Positions 23,886-32,754 are shown, counted from the stretch's first letter. The stretch is DNA of 64,000 nucleotides from Agreia sp. COWG (GCF_904528075.1 NZ_LR882035.1:3224001-3288000); one strand, 5' to 3'. The notes: generated from the sequence alone by a model not told the origin. Translations and numbers: made by a program.

Positions 23886-24454
23886 GTTGTCTCCGTCCGT
23901 TCGTGCGAGTGGGCTTCGATGACGCGCATCAGCTGGCCGCACGCATCAGCGATGGTTTTGTCGTTGCAGATCTCGTGGTCGACGGGCCTCGCGAGAGAGG
24001 GGTCTGCGCGCTCGAGCCTGCGGGCGATGTCGGCGCCGCCCTCCCGGTTGCGGGCGTGAAGGCGCTGGGCTCTCACCGCATCCGGCACCGTGATGCGCAC
24101 GACCACGAACCGCGAGTAGCGCTCGGCGAGCTCGTCGAGGATGCCCCGCGACACGTTGGCCACGACCGGGCGCCCCCCGCGAATCGCCACGTCGATCGTG
24201 CTCGGGATGCCGTAGTCGAGCCCGTGGGCGCTCCACGAGACGGCGAACTGACCGCGCTGCTCGGCCAGCGCGAACTCGGCCGTCGTAAGCGGCGTGTAGT
24301 CCTCGCCCGGCCCCGCCGCTCGGGTGATCGAGCGGCGGGGAAAGAGCACGGAGGCCCCGCACCGCTCGCGCGCGGCGTCGAGCAGCGTGTCTTTGCCGAC
24401 ACCGCTGGCGCCGACGACGGCGATGAAGGCGCCGGGCCCGATCCGGTCTGTCAC
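23882..24454 (-). CDS. phnN: ribose 1,5-bisphosphate phosphokinase
   Basis: 190-residue P-loop kinase that phosphorylates ribose 1,5-bisphosphate to PRPP, the salvage step of C-P lyase metabolism. P-loop GASGVGKDTLL, guanylate-kinase-like RSITRAAGPGEDY and the lid region RAQRLHARNREGG are visible. GTG start at 24454 overlaps the phnM stop (GTGA). Located between phnM and the acetyltransferase at the end of the operon. Confidence 0.93.
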   Translation of the reverse strand: MTDRIGPGAFIAVVGASGVGKDTLLDAARERCGASVLFPRRSITRAAGPGEDYTPLTTAEFALAEQRGQFAVSWSAHGLDYGIPSTIDVAIRGGRPVVANVSRGILDELAERYSRFVVVRITVPDAVRAQRLHARNREGGADIARRLERADPSLARPVDHEICNDKTIADACGQLMRVIEAHSHERTETT

Positions 24455-25653
24455 GACACCCGCAGCCCGCGGCGGTAGACGGCACGCACGACGGGAACGA
24501 CGCGCCCCAGGGGGTGCCGCTCGTCGGCCGGCTGGGCGTGCCTCTGCACGCGCACGAGGTCGGCGAGCTTTCCCACCGCGATCTGCCCGCGGTCGTCGAG
24601 ACCCACGGCGCGAGCGGGGTTGCCGCTCACGAGCGCCGACCCCTTCTCGAGCGGGTAGATGCCGTCGGCGTCGAGCTGAACGATGGCCTGCAGGGGGCTC
24701 GCCGGAACGTAGTCAGAAGACAGGATGTCGAGCAGCCCCAGCTCGAGCAGCCTGGCCGCGGCCACGTTGCCCGACTGGCTGCCGCCGCGCACGATGTTCG
24801 GTGCTCCCATCACGATGAGCTGATCTCGTTCGCGAGCAGCCTGGGCCGCAAGCTCGGTGGTGGGGAACTCGGAGATTCTGACGCCGAACGAGGCGGACTC
24901 CTCGACGTGTTCGATGGTGGCGTCGTCGTGGGCCGCGAGCGCGATGCCCCTGGCGGCCGCCAGCTCGGCGATCTTCGAGCGGTTCGGCAGGGAGTACTGC
25001 TCGGCCACGTCTTTCAGCGTCTGCATCATCGCGTCGATTCCGTCGGCCGAGACGCGGCCCTTGCCCACCATGTAGCGGCGAAAGGCGTCGGCGTCGGCGT
25101 ACTGGCGCTGGCCGGGCGTGTGGTCCATGAGCGACGCCAGCCGCAGCGAGGTGATGTCGTCGAACGCCTCGAACTCGGCGATGGTGGCGGGGGCCGCCAC
25201 CTCGCAGCGCAGGTGGATGAAGTGCTCGGCCCTGGTGATTCCTGCGCCGTTGGCGTGCTCGACCGCCAGCGCCAGCGAGCGGGCCAGCACCGTGGCGTCG
25301 TCGCGATCGTCTTGCCTGCCGATGCGGATGGCGTCGAACACCGTGGTGACTCCGGCGCCGCTCAACTGGGCGTCGTGGGCGAGAACGGCGGGCAGCGCAT
25401 CCCAGTGCGTGCCAGGGCGGGGCTGCGCGTGCGACTCGAGGTGGTCTGTGTGCAGCTCGACCAGGCCGGGCATCAGCAGGTCTCCGTCGAAGTCGACGCT
25501 TGCGAGGCCCGTGACCGAGTCCATGCTCGTCGCCGCGGAGCCGTGGCGGGTCGCGATGTCGGCGATGACGCCGTCGCGCACGAGCACGTCGCCGTGCACG
25601 ATCTCGTTCTCGAGCACGACGCGGGCATTGGTGAAAACGGTCTCGCGAATCAT
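24451..25653 (-). CDS. phnM: alpha-D-ribose 1-methylphosphonate 5-triphosphate diphosphatase
   Basis: 400-residue amidohydrolase-fold enzyme that removes diphosphate from the triphosphorylated ribosyl phosphonate made by the PhnGHIL complex. The characteristic metal motif LVELHTDHLESHAQP is present, as are HFIHLRCEV, LMDHTPGQRQY, AHDDATIEH and the late SSDYVPASP. The frame is open far upstream, but the ATG at 25653 overlaps the DUF1045 stop (ATGA) and gives normal length. Confidence 0.95.
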   Translation of the reverse strand: MIRETVFTNARVVLENEIVHGDVLVRDGVIADIATRHGSAATSMDSVTGLASVDFDGDLLMPGLVELHTDHLESHAQPRPGTHWDALPAVLAHDAQLSGAGVTTVFDAIRIGRQDDRDDATVLARSLALAVEHANGAGITRAEHFIHLRCEVAAPATIAEFEAFDDITSLRLASLMDHTPGQRQYADADAFRRYMVGKGRVSADGIDAMMQTLKDVAEQYSLPNRSKIAELAAARGIALAAHDDATIEHVEESASFGVRISEFPTTELAAQAARERDQLIVMGAPNIVRGGSQSGNVAAARLLELGLLDILSSDYVPASPLQAIVQLDADGIYPLEKGSALVSGNPARAVGLDDRGQIAVGKLADLVRVQRHAQPADERHPLGRVVPVVRAVYRRGLRVS

Positions 25654-26411
25654 CGGGTTCCTTCGGGGTCGGGTTCGACGTTGGGGTTCAGGCGATGGAT
25701 CGAGTGCAGCGCGAAAGGGGCGCCCGGCTCGGCCTCGGTGCACAACGCGACGGCGTCGAGCGTGATCGTGCGGCCGAGGCTCGCTGCGAACCATCCCGCC
25801 AGCGCGCTCGAGACGCGAGGCTGATCGGCTGGCCGGATGCGATCGGTCACCGTGAGGTGGAAGCGGAACTCGTCGAAGACGAAGGGATACCCCCAGCGCT
25901 CGAGCAGCTCGCGCTGGCGCGGAGTGAGCGCCTCGGGGTTTCGGCGGGCGATCTGCTCGGCGGTCGCCGGTGCCCGAAAGTCGTCGAAGCCGGCGACCAG
26001 CGCATCGGCGAGGGCGCGCAGCTCGGGCGCCTCCTGCCCGGCGACGAGGGCGAAGAAGCCGCCCATGGCCACGAGCTCGAGGGCGGTAACAGCGACGGGC
26101 GCGTTCTGCGCCCCGAAGCGATCCAGCTCCCTGCCGAGCTCGTCGAGGGTGCGGTCGGGCGCCAGCACGAACGGGGCCTTCAGGGTGCCGTGAAAGCCGT
26201 AGCGACGCGCATTCACGGTGATCTCGTCGGCGGCAGACCGGGTGAAGCCGTCGGGGAGCCCCGCATCCGGTCGTGCGCCCTGCGCCGAATCGGGCACCGT
26301 GGCGCCGAGGCTGCGGCCGAGCCACGTCTCTGCACGCTCACGAAGAAGCCGCGCGCCCGCATCCTGCGTGGCCAGGCCGGGCACGGCGTAGATCGCGACC
26401 CGCGCCGTCAT
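25650..26411 (-). CDS. DUF1045 phosphonate metabolism protein (2H phosphoesterase-like)
   Basis: 253 residues, DUF1045 family, found in C-P lyase operons and related to 2'-5' RNA ligase/2H phosphoesterases. Both His-x-Thr motifs are present: RYGFHGTLKAPF and FRFHLTVTDRI. 2H enzymes open cyclic phosphodiesters. No phnP (cyclic phosphodiesterase) was found in this window, so this protein may open 5-phosphoribosyl 1,2-cyclic phosphate instead; that is an inference. ATGA overlaps with phnL and phnM on both sides show it is an integral operon member. Confidence 0.88.
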   Translation of the reverse strand: MTARVAIYAVPGLATQDAGARLLRERAETWLGRSLGATVPDSAQGARPDAGLPDGFTRSAADEITVNARRYGFHGTLKAPFVLAPDRTLDELGRELDRFGAQNAPVAVTALELVAMGGFFALVAGQEAPELRALADALVAGFDDFRAPATAEQIARRNPEALTPRQRELLERWGYPFVFDEFRFHLTVTDRIRPADQPRVSSALAGWFAASLGRTITLDAVALCTEAEPGAPFALHSIHRLNPNVEPDPEGTR

Positions 26412-27202
26412 GTTGCGACGCCGTTCAGCGGGGCGAAGGCCTCCACGTCGATGACCCGGTCGGCCACCGCGTCGCGCACCTCGAGGTCGTGGAAGATGCC
26501 CAGCATGCCCACGCCGTGAAGCCTCTTCTCGCGGATGAGCTGCACCACGGCATCCCGGTTTCGCGTGTCGAGCGAGGCCGTCGGCTCGTCGAGCAGCAGA
26601 AGGGGCAGCTCGGGAAGGAAGCCGCGCGCGATGTTGATGCGCTGCTGCTCGCCACCCGAGAACGTGGCCGGCGGGAGCGACCAGAGCCGCTCGGGAATCG
26701 ACAGCCTGGTGAGCATGTCGGCCGCCCTGTCGCGCGCCTCGTCGGCGGGGGTTCCCCGTTCGACGAGCGGCTCGGCCACGACCTGAAGCGCGGGCACCCG
26801 GGGAACGCAGCGCAGGAACTGGCTCACGTAGCCCATCGTGTGTCGGCGCGCGGCCAGCACGGTGCGCGCGTCTGCGCCGGCGAGGTCGACGTCGGGCTGG
26901 CCGACGGTCTCGGCATGGGCCTCGGCACCGGCGTCGGCGGCACCGGATTTCGCCCCGGCGCGCGCCGTGTGCAGCAGGATGCGGCCGCGATCGGCCGCGT
27001 AGTTGCCGTAGACGAGCTTCAGAATGGTGCTCTTGCCTGCGCCGGAGCTGCCGCCGAGCACGACGCACTCCCCCGGCCGCACCTCGAACTCGAGCCCCCG
27101 CAGCACGGCGAGCCGCTGGCCGCCCTGCAGGTGCATGGTGAAGGTCTTGTCGACCCCGGAGACGCTCAGAACCGGTGACATGGGGGCGTAGCTGTGTGGC
27201 AT
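26408..27202 (-). CDS. phnL: C-P lyase ABC-type protein PhnL
   Basis: 264-residue ABC-family ATPase that associates with the C-P lyase core rather than a transporter. Walker A GGSSGAGKSTILK, signature FSGGEQQRINIARG, Walker B LLLLDEPTASLD and H-loop GIFHDLEVRD are intact. An Ala/Gly-rich insert (about residues 82-112) sits between Walker A and the Q-loop (GYVSQFLR), where E. coli PhnL is shorter. ATG at 27202 is seven bases after phnK; MSPVLSV at 27181 is an alternative start. Confidence 0.93.
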   Translation of the reverse strand: MPHSYAPMSPVLSVSGVDKTFTMHLQGGQRLAVLRGLEFEVRPGECVVLGGSSGAGKSTILKLVYGNYAADRGRILLHTARAGAKSGAADAGAEAHAETVGQPDVDLAGADARTVLAARRHTMGYVSQFLRCVPRVPALQVVAEPLVERGTPADEARDRAADMLTRLSIPERLWSLPPATFSGGEQQRINIARGFLPELPLLLLDEPTASLDTRNRDAVVQLIREKRLHGVGMLGIFHDLEVRDAVADRVIDVEAFAPLNGVAT

Positions 27203-27209
27203 GGGCTGA

Positions 27210-27989
27210 TCAACCTTGCAAAATCGAGGAGACGAGAAGCTGGGTGTAGGCGGCGTGCGGGTCGTCGAGAACCCGATCCGTGAGGCCGTGCTCGATCACC
27301 CGTCCGTCTTTCATGACGAGCGTGCGGTGCGAGATCAGCCGGGCCACGGCGAGATCGTGCGTCACGATGATCACCGCCAGACCGAGGTCGGCGACGAGGC
27401 CTCGGATGAGGTCGAGCAGTCGGGCCTGAACCGAGACGTCGAGGCCGCTCGTCGGCTCGTCCATGAAGACGAGCCGCGGCGAGACCACGAGGTTGCGGGC
27501 GATCTGCAGCCGCTGCCGCATGCCGCCCGAGAAGGTGGAGGGGTGGTCGTCGATGCGGTCGACCCCGATCTCCACCCGCTGCAGCCAGCCGGCCGCTGCC
27601 TCACGGATGCGGCCGTAGTGCCGCCATCCGTTCGTCATCAGGGGCTCGCCCACGTTGCCGCCGGCGCTCACGTGCATGCGCAGGCCGTCGGCCGGATTCT
27701 GGTGCACGAAGCCCCACTCGCTGCGCCACAGCCGGCGAACCGCGCCGTCGCTGAGCTCGGCCAGCTCGACGTCCTCGCCATCGGCGAGCCGGTAGCGGAT
27801 GCTGCCCTCGCTGAGGTCGAGCCGCTGCGACAGGGTGTCCAGCAGGGTCGACTTGCCCGAGCCGGACTCGCCGACCACGGCCAGCACCTCGCCGGGCCAC
27901 AGATCGAAGCTCACGTCTCGGCAGCCATAGCGCTCGCCATAGCGGTGGCCCGCGCCACGCACCTGCAGCAGGGGCTGTTCGTCGCTCAT
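27210..27989 (-). CDS. phnK: C-P lyase ABC-type protein PhnK
   Basis: 259-residue ABC-family ATPase that binds the PhnJ subunit of the C-P lyase core. Walker A GESGSGKSTLLDTL, Q-loop GFVHQNPADGLRM, signature FSGGMRQRLQIARN, Walker B LVFMDEPTSGLD and H-loop IVTHDLAVAR are all present. QNPADGLRM is characteristic of PhnK. ATGA overlap with phnJ. Confidence 0.95.
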   Translation of the reverse strand: MSDEQPLLQVRGAGHRYGERYGCRDVSFDLWPGEVLAVVGESGSGKSTLLDTLSQRLDLSEGSIRYRLADGEDVELAELSDGAVRRLWRSEWGFVHQNPADGLRMHVSAGGNVGEPLMTNGWRHYGRIREAAAGWLQRVEIGVDRIDDHPSTFSGGMRQRLQIARNLVVSPRLVFMDEPTSGLDVSVQARLLDLIRGLVADLGLAVIIVTHDLAVARLISHRTLVMKDGRVIEHGLTDRVLDDPHAAYTQLLVSSILQG

Positions 27990-28852
27990 GACATCTCCTT
28001 CGCGCTGGGGGCGTGCTCGGCCTCGGCGTTCTCGCAGTGGTCGGTATCGGAGCAGACGAACATCGACGCGCCCTCGTCGTCGATGATGACCTCGTCGAGG
28101 TAGACGTCGACCGATCCGCAGATCGCGCACGGCTCGTCGAACCTCTGCGGCTCGAACGGAAAGTCCTCGAAGCCGAGGCTCTCGACGCTGGTGAACGGCG
28201 GCACCGCGTAGATGCGCTTCTCACGCCCCGCCCCGAACAGCTGTAGCGCCGGGCTCAGGTGCATCTTGGGGTTGTCGAAGCTCGGAATGGGCGACGGTGC
28301 CATCAGATAACGGTCACCCACGAGAACCGGGTAGTCGTAGGTCTTGGCGATGTGCCCGAAGCGCGCGATGTCTTCATAGAGCTTCACGTACATGAGGCCG
28401 TATTCCTCGAGGGCGTGCAGGCGTCGGGTCTCGGTCTCGCGCGCCTCGAGAAAACGCAGCGGCTCGGGCATGGGCACCTGGTAGACGATCACCTGCCCCT
28501 CGGCCAGCGGCGTCTCGGGAATGCGGTGCCGGGTCTGGATGATCGTGGCCTCGCGAGTGCGGGTCGTTGTCGCGACCTTCGCCACCGCCGCGAAGAAACT
28601 GCGGATGGACACGGCGTTCGTCGTGTCGTCGGCGCCCTGGTCGATCACCTTGAGCACGTCGTGTTCACCGATGATGGCCGCCGTGACCTGCACGCCACCG
28701 GTGCCCCACCCGCGCGGCATCGGAACCTCGCGGCTGGCGAACGGCACCTGGAACCCGGGGATGGCGACCGCCTTGAGCAGCGAGCGCCGGATCATGCGCT
28801 TCGTCTGCTCGTCGAGGTAGCCCATGTTGTAGCCGATCAGCTGCGTGCTCAC
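27986..28852 (-). CDS. phnJ: alpha-D-ribose 1-methylphosphonate 5-phosphate C-P-lyase
   Basis: 288-residue radical-SAM enzyme that breaks the carbon-phosphorus bond, giving the alkane and ribose cyclic phosphate. The iron-sulfur ligand pattern CAIC followed by CSDTDHC near the C-terminus (C-x2-C ... C-x5-C) matches the four cysteines known for PhnJ, including the non-canonical spacing. The N-terminal MGYLDEQTKRMIRR and VPMPRGWGTGGVQ are family signatures. GTG start overlaps the phnI stop. Confidence 0.97.
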   Translation of the reverse strand: MSTQLIGYNMGYLDEQTKRMIRRSLLKAVAIPGFQVPFASREVPMPRGWGTGGVQVTAAIIGEHDVLKVIDQGADDTTNAVSIRSFFAAVAKVATTTRTREATIIQTRHRIPETPLAEGQVIVYQVPMPEPLRFLEARETETRRLHALEEYGLMYVKLYEDIARFGHIAKTYDYPVLVGDRYLMAPSPIPSFDNPKMHLSPALQLFGAGREKRIYAVPPFTSVESLGFEDFPFEPQRFDEPCAICGSVDVYLDEVIIDDEGASMFVCSDTDHCENAEAEHAPSAKEMS

Positions 28853-29997
28853 GCCATCACCCCGTTCTCGGTCGAATCCTTCGCTGCCCGTCGTTCGTGG
28901 AACTCCCTGTTCAGGCGGCGCACCAGCACCAGCTCGGCCTGAAAGTCCACGTAGTGCGGAAGCTTGAGGTGCTCGACGAAACCGGTCGCCTCCACGTTGT
29001 CGCTGTGGCTGATCACGAACTCCTCGTCTTGCACGGGAGAGACGACGCGCTCGTCGAACTCCTCCGCGCGCAGGGCGCGGTCGACGATCGACATCGACAT
29101 GGCCTTTCTCTCACTGCGCCCGAAGGCCAGGCCGTAGCCGCGGGTGAACTGGGCCGGGGCATCCGCGCTGCCGGTGAACTGGTTGACCATCTGGCACTCG
29201 GTCACGTCGATGCGGCCGAGCGGCACGGCGAAGCCGAGCTCGGGCGCGTGGAATTCGACCTCGACCTCACCGACCCTGATCTCGCCGGCGAAGGGGTGGG
29301 TATTTCCGAAGCCGCGCTGGCTCGAGTACGCCAGACCGAGCAGAAAACCCTCGTCGCCGCGAGCGAGAACCTGCAACCGCTCGGCCCTGCTCAGGGGAAA
29401 CACCGTCGGCTCGCGGGTGATGTCGGCGGGTTCCACGTCGTCTTGGCCGTCGTGGGAATCCGGTTCGATCAGCGCCGAGGCGCCGAGCAGGTCGGAGACG
29501 CGGGGCATGGCCGTGTCGTCGTGGCGCGCCGCATCCGGCTGGGCGGAGTCGGCAGCGGCACCGGGCATACCGGGCTTGGAATCGGGCTCCGCGTCGGGCT
29601 CCGCTTCGGCGAAGAGGCGATGCGTGTAGTCGAAGGTGGCCCCGAGCTGCTGGCCCCCTGGCAGATCTTTGAACGTGGCCGAGATGCGACGCTGGGGCGG
29701 CAGGCCCGACGTGTCGAGGGCCTCCGTGTAGCCGAAGCGGGGCAGCGTCGTGCGGTACGAGCGCAGCAGCGTCACAGCCTCGAGCACGTCTCCCTGCGCC
29801 TGCAGCAGCGCTCGGGCGGCGAGTTCGGGGTCGTAGAGCGACCCTTCGGTCATGATGCGCGAGACCACGACGCCCAGCTGCCCGGCCACCTGCACGGCGT
29901 CGATCCTGGGCACATCAGAGGCACCGCGGCCCTCCTTCGCGAGGAGTGCGTGCGCGTTGGCGATGGCGCGCTCCCCGCCCTTGACGGCGACGTACAT
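28849..29997 (-). CDS. phnI: C-P lyase complex subunit PhnI
   Basis: 382-residue subunit of the C-P lyase core that, with PhnG, H and L, attaches phosphonate to ATP ribose by displacing adenine. Starts MYVAVKGGERAIANAHALLA, a PhnI signature. Contains QRGFGNTHPFAGEIRVGEVE and ARGYG-type RGYGLAFGRSERKAMSMSI late in the chain. The ATG lies one base after the phnH stop (TGATATG). Confidence 0.96.
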   Translation of the reverse strand: MYVAVKGGERAIANAHALLAKEGRGASDVPRIDAVQVAGQLGVVVSRIMTEGSLYDPELAARALLQAQGDVLEAVTLLRSYRTTLPRFGYTEALDTSGLPPQRRISATFKDLPGGQQLGATFDYTHRLFAEAEPDAEPDSKPGMPGAAADSAQPDAARHDDTAMPRVSDLLGASALIEPDSHDGQDDVEPADITREPTVFPLSRAERLQVLARGDEGFLLGLAYSSQRGFGNTHPFAGEIRVGEVEVEFHAPELGFAVPLGRIDVTECQMVNQFTGSADAPAQFTRGYGLAFGRSERKAMSMSIVDRALRAEEFDERVVSPVQDEEFVISHSDNVEATGFVEHLKLPHYVDFQAELVLVRRLNREFHERRAAKDSTENGVMA

Positions 29998-29998
29998 A

Positions 29999-30667
29999 TC
30001 AGGCTCCGTTCTGTGCGGTCAGTCGCGTGGTTCGAGGCAACGCCTCGATGGCGCGCTCGTCGACGAGCAGCAGGTCGACCCCGCGCGGAAAGAGCGCTAC
30101 GTTCCGGCTCCACTGCTCGCCGAAGCGGTCGTCGGCCCACGTCGCGGCGAAGGTGGTTGAGCCGTCGATGCCCGGGCCCCGGGCGACGTAGTCGAAGGCT
30201 GCGGCGGTCGAGGCCACCTCGCTGGAGTCCCCATCGGGCCCGCGCACGTCGAGAACGACCGTCGCCGAGCCGTGCGGTGCCTCCTCTGACCCCTGCCGCA
30301 GCGACGCGAGAGGCGGCATCGAACCGAAGTCCGAGAACACGAAGTCTGCGTCCGCCGCAGCGGCGACGATCCTCACCCCTGTGTGGAACGCCAGCCACGC
30401 CGCCACCTCGGAATTCTCGCCCAGCCGCCCGCCGAGCCACACGGCGCAGTCCTCGTCGAGCACAGTCAGGGCCACGGCCCCGAGACCGGCGCCGAGGGCA
30501 TCCGGTGCCCCCGCCGGGCCGTCGAGGGCGAAACGCCGAGCCGGATGCGCGAGCGCGTCGAGAATGGCCCGGAACGCGCGCTGCGAGTCGCGGGCGGGGT
30601 CGGCGAAGCCGGGCGCGGGGATCGCCGGCGTGCGCGGAGACGTCGCGCCGTCCGGCCCGCGGTTCAT
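29999..30667 (-). CDS. phnH: C-P lyase complex subunit PhnH
   Basis: 222-residue subunit of the C-P lyase core with a PLP-transferase-like fold but no PLP lysine. Family features include ARDSQRAFRAILDALAHPAR near the N-terminus, AVWLGG, and the C-terminal PRGVDLLLVDERAIEALPRT. Overlaps phnG and is followed directly by phnI. Confidence 0.95.
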   Translation of the reverse strand: MNRGPDGATSPRTPAIPAPGFADPARDSQRAFRAILDALAHPARRFALDGPAGAPDALGAGLGAVALTVLDEDCAVWLGGRLGENSEVAAWLAFHTGVRIVAAAADADFVFSDFGSMPPLASLRQGSEEAPHGSATVVLDVRGPDGDSSEVASTAAAFDYVARGPGIDGSTTFAATWADDRFGEQWSRNVALFPRGVDLLLVDERAIEALPRTTRLTAQNGA

Positions 30668-31161
30668 TCGTGCTCCCGGGCGACGGTGAAGAAGTCGACG
30701 AGGGTTCCGCGCGCCTCGGTGCGCCGGGCGTCGTCGCGCTCGGCCTGGGCCTTCTCGAGAGGCGAGATCACGTCGCGCAGTGCCCGCTCATGCAGGCCGG
30801 GGTCGCTCAGGATGCCGTCGAAGATGGCCGCGACGCTCGCGTGCTCGAGCCTCACGCCCAGCACATAGGAGCTGCCGAGAACATCCTCGTCGAGCGGCGC
30901 GCCGTGCAGCCGAACCGTGGAGCGCGAGACGGTGGCCTCGCCCAGGTTGAACCGCGCGCCTCCCGCATCGATGCGACCGCGCACCATCACGAGGCCGGCC
31001 TCCGGGCCTCTGATCTGCTGCACCTCGGGCTTCGGCTCCCACTCGAGCCATGCCGCCTCGAGTTCGCTCGTCTCGGCCGACGCGAGGGTGCGCATCCAGC
31101 GCTGTCTCTCGGCTGTCACGGCCGAGGGTGCATCTGCGGGTGTATCCGCCTGTGCGGTCAT
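30664..31161 (-). CDS. phnG: C-P lyase complex subunit PhnG
   Basis: 165-residue subunit of the C-P lyase core. Family features are ERQRWMRTLASAETSELEAA, GLVMVRGRIDAGGARFNLGE and the VSRSTVRL segment, with a helical C-terminus (DVISPLEKAQAERDDARRTE). ATG at 31161 follows GGGGGAG; a TTG at 31176 would fall inside the operator. First gene of the ten-gene operon, 14 bases downstream of the PhnF-type operator. Confidence 0.95.
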   Translation of the reverse strand: MTAQADTPADAPSAVTAERQRWMRTLASAETSELEAAWLEWEPKPEVQQIRGPEAGLVMVRGRIDAGGARFNLGEATVSRSTVRLHGAPLDEDVLGSSYVLGVRLEHASVAAIFDGILSDPGLHERALRDVISPLEKAQAERDDARRTEARGTLVDFFTVAREHE

Positions 31162-31174
31162 CGACTCCCCCTTC

Positions 31175-31200
31175 AAGTTGTCTAGTTATCTAGATAACTT
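31175..31200. promoter_or_regulatory. GntR (PhnF-like) operator upstream of phnG
   Basis: 26-base inverted repeat: AAGTTGTCTAG (31175-31185), four-base spacer TTAT, CTAGATAACTT (31190-31200), one mismatch. Inner half-sites TTGTCTA and TAGATAA are spaced by six bases, as at 6503-6522. It probably covers the phnG promoter and could also affect the divergent regulator gene. Confidence 0.88.
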
Positions 31201-31314
31201 GACGATAGCCGATGCGGCGGATCGACGATGTTCTCTCTGGCGACGATTGCCGTTCGGGCAGGTGAACGTTCGGAAAACACAGCCGGGGCGCCCGCCCAGT
31301 AGGGTTTCCGAGAC

Positions 31315-32052
31315 ATGACTTCGCAGAGCAGATCACCCAGCGGATATTCGGCGTGGAGAATGATCGCCGACGAGCTCCGCGGCGAGATCGTGGGCGGGGT
31401 CGCGGCCCCCGGCTCGAAACTGCCGTCGGAGAGCGATTTGGCCGCTCGCTTCGAGGTGCATCGCAACACGGTTCGGCAGGCCGTGGCCTCCCTCGCCGCG
31501 GAGCACCTCGTCGTGCGGCGACGCGGAAGCGGCACCTTCGTGGCCGAGCACACGGTGATCATGCACCGCATCGGCCTGCGCACCCGGCTCACGGCCAGCC
31601 TCGGCCCGCGTGGCACCGCAGCAACGGGACGTATCCTCGAGTCGGCCGTGGAGCCGAACCCCCCGGCGGAGGTGGCGGAGCGCCTGAACCTCGAGGGCCG
31701 ATCCGCCCTGCGCCTCGAGGCCGTGCGCTCGGTCGACGGCCTGCCCGTGGCCCGGGGAACCGCGTGGTTCGACAACGACCTGGTACCGAACCTCGCCGCG
31801 AACTTCGGCCCCGAGGGCTCGATGACCCTGGCGCTCAAGTCCATCGGCATCGACGATTACGTGCGCACGTCGACGACGGTAGGGGGGAGAGCGGCAACTG
31901 CGGCCGAGGCCGGCGACCTCGAACTCCCTAGCGGCTCGATGGTGCTCGTGGTGCGCGCCCTGAGCACCCTCCCCGACGGCTCTCCGCTGCTCTACAACGT
32001 GACCCGCTTCTCGGCGGAGAGGGTCGAACTCGACCTCGAGCACCACGTCTGA
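31315..32052 (+). CDS. phnF: GntR/HutC-family regulator, PhnF-like
   Basis: 245 residues: N-terminal winged helix (KLPSESDLAARFEVHRNTVR, RRGSGTFVAEHTV) and a C-terminal UTRA ligand domain (LNLEGRSALRLEAVRSVDGL, GSMVLVVRALSTLPDGSPLL). HutC-subfamily repressors called PhnF control phosphonate or phosphate genes. It is divergent from phnG with the operator between, and the same operator precedes phnD, supporting a role as regulator of the whole phn set. The inducing ligand is unknown. Confidence 0.9.
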   Translation: MTSQSRSPSGYSAWRMIADELRGEIVGGVAAPGSKLPSESDLAARFEVHRNTVRQAVASLAAEHLVVRRRGSGTFVAEHTVIMHRIGLRTRLTASLGPRGTAATGRILESAVEPNPPAEVAERLNLEGRSALRLEAVRSVDGLPVARGTAWFDNDLVPNLAANFGPEGSMTLALKSIGIDDYVRTSTTVGGRAATAAEAGDLELPSGSMVLVVRALSTLPDGSPLLYNVTRFSAERVELDLEHHV

Positions 32053-32069
32053 GCGCTTTGTAGCTATCC

Positions 32070-32094
32070 TGAACATGTTCAGTGAACGTGTTCA
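32070..32094. promoter_or_regulatory. paired palindromic operators before TetR gene
   Basis: TGAACATGTTCA (32070-32081, perfect) and TGAACGTGTTCA (32083-32094, one central mismatch), directly upstream of the TetR ribosome-binding site. Probably autoregulation of the TetR-DoxX pair. Confidence 0.82.
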
Positions 32095-32106
32095 GCAGGA
32101 GGTGCC

Positions 32107-32754
32107 GTGCCACGACGTGTCGAGCTTCGAGAAGCCACCCGCGGGCGGGTGCTCGCCGCTGCCGATGATCTCTTTCGGGAGCGCGGTTTCGGCGCGACCA
32201 CCATTCGCGACATCGCCGAGGCGAGCGGGTTCAGCGTCGGTTCGGTCATGGCGTGCGGAGACAAGAACGCCCTCCTGACGCAGGTGTTCGATTCGCTCAT
32301 CGAGACCGGTCACGCGCAGCCGGTGGACATGCGGGGGGTGGCCTCGCGACCGGTGGCCTCGGGACCGGTAGCCTCGGGACCGGCGGCCGCGCAACCCGGT
32401 GAGCGGGAGTGCGCGACGCGCATCCTGCATCTGGTGCAGCCCTTCGTGGCGCTGTTCGCCAGCCGGCCAGACCTGTCGAGGGTGTACGCCTCCATCCAGG
32501 TGGCGGCAACGCAGACGTCGCCGCTGTTCACGCGTCTCGCCGAGCTGCTCGTCACTGAGATCGGCTCTGCCCTCACCGAACACGGCTGCAGCGAACCCGA
32601 CGCCGTCGCCGGCACAGCCCAGGCGATCTACTTCGCCTACATCGGCACCCTCTTCAGTTGGCCGGCACAGAAGCCGATCGTCGAGGCTGACATCCTCGCC
32701 AGCCTGCTCGTCACATTCACCTCGATCTGCGTCTGTTCGGAGCACACATCATGA
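32107..32754 (+). CDS. TetR family transcriptional regulator
   Basis: 215 residues with an N-terminal TetR HTH (GRVLAAADDLFRERGFGATT, IRDIAEASGFSVGSV). The usual YYHFxSKxxL is changed to MACGDKNALL. Between about residues 78 and 97 there is an in-frame repeat (ASRPVASGPVASGP) from a 15-base tandem DNA repeat near 32340-32390. GTG start at 32107 after AGGAGG. Coupled by ATGA to the DoxX-like gene and preceded by two palindromes it probably binds. Confidence 0.88.
   Translation: MPRRVELREATRGRVLAAADDLFRERGFGATTIRDIAEASGFSVGSVMACGDKNALLTQVFDSLIETGHAQPVDMRGVASRPVASGPVASGPAAAQPGERECATRILHLVQPFVALFASRPDLSRVYASIQVAATQTSPLFTRLAELLVTEIGSALTEHGCSEPDAVAGTAQAIYFAYIGTLFSWPAQKPIVEADILASLLVTFTSICVCSEHTS

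Noticed and set aside
28897..31185. 762-codon plus-strand frame opposite phnG, phnH and phnI
   Set aside because: Antisense shadow; the phn proteins are unmistakable on the minus strand.
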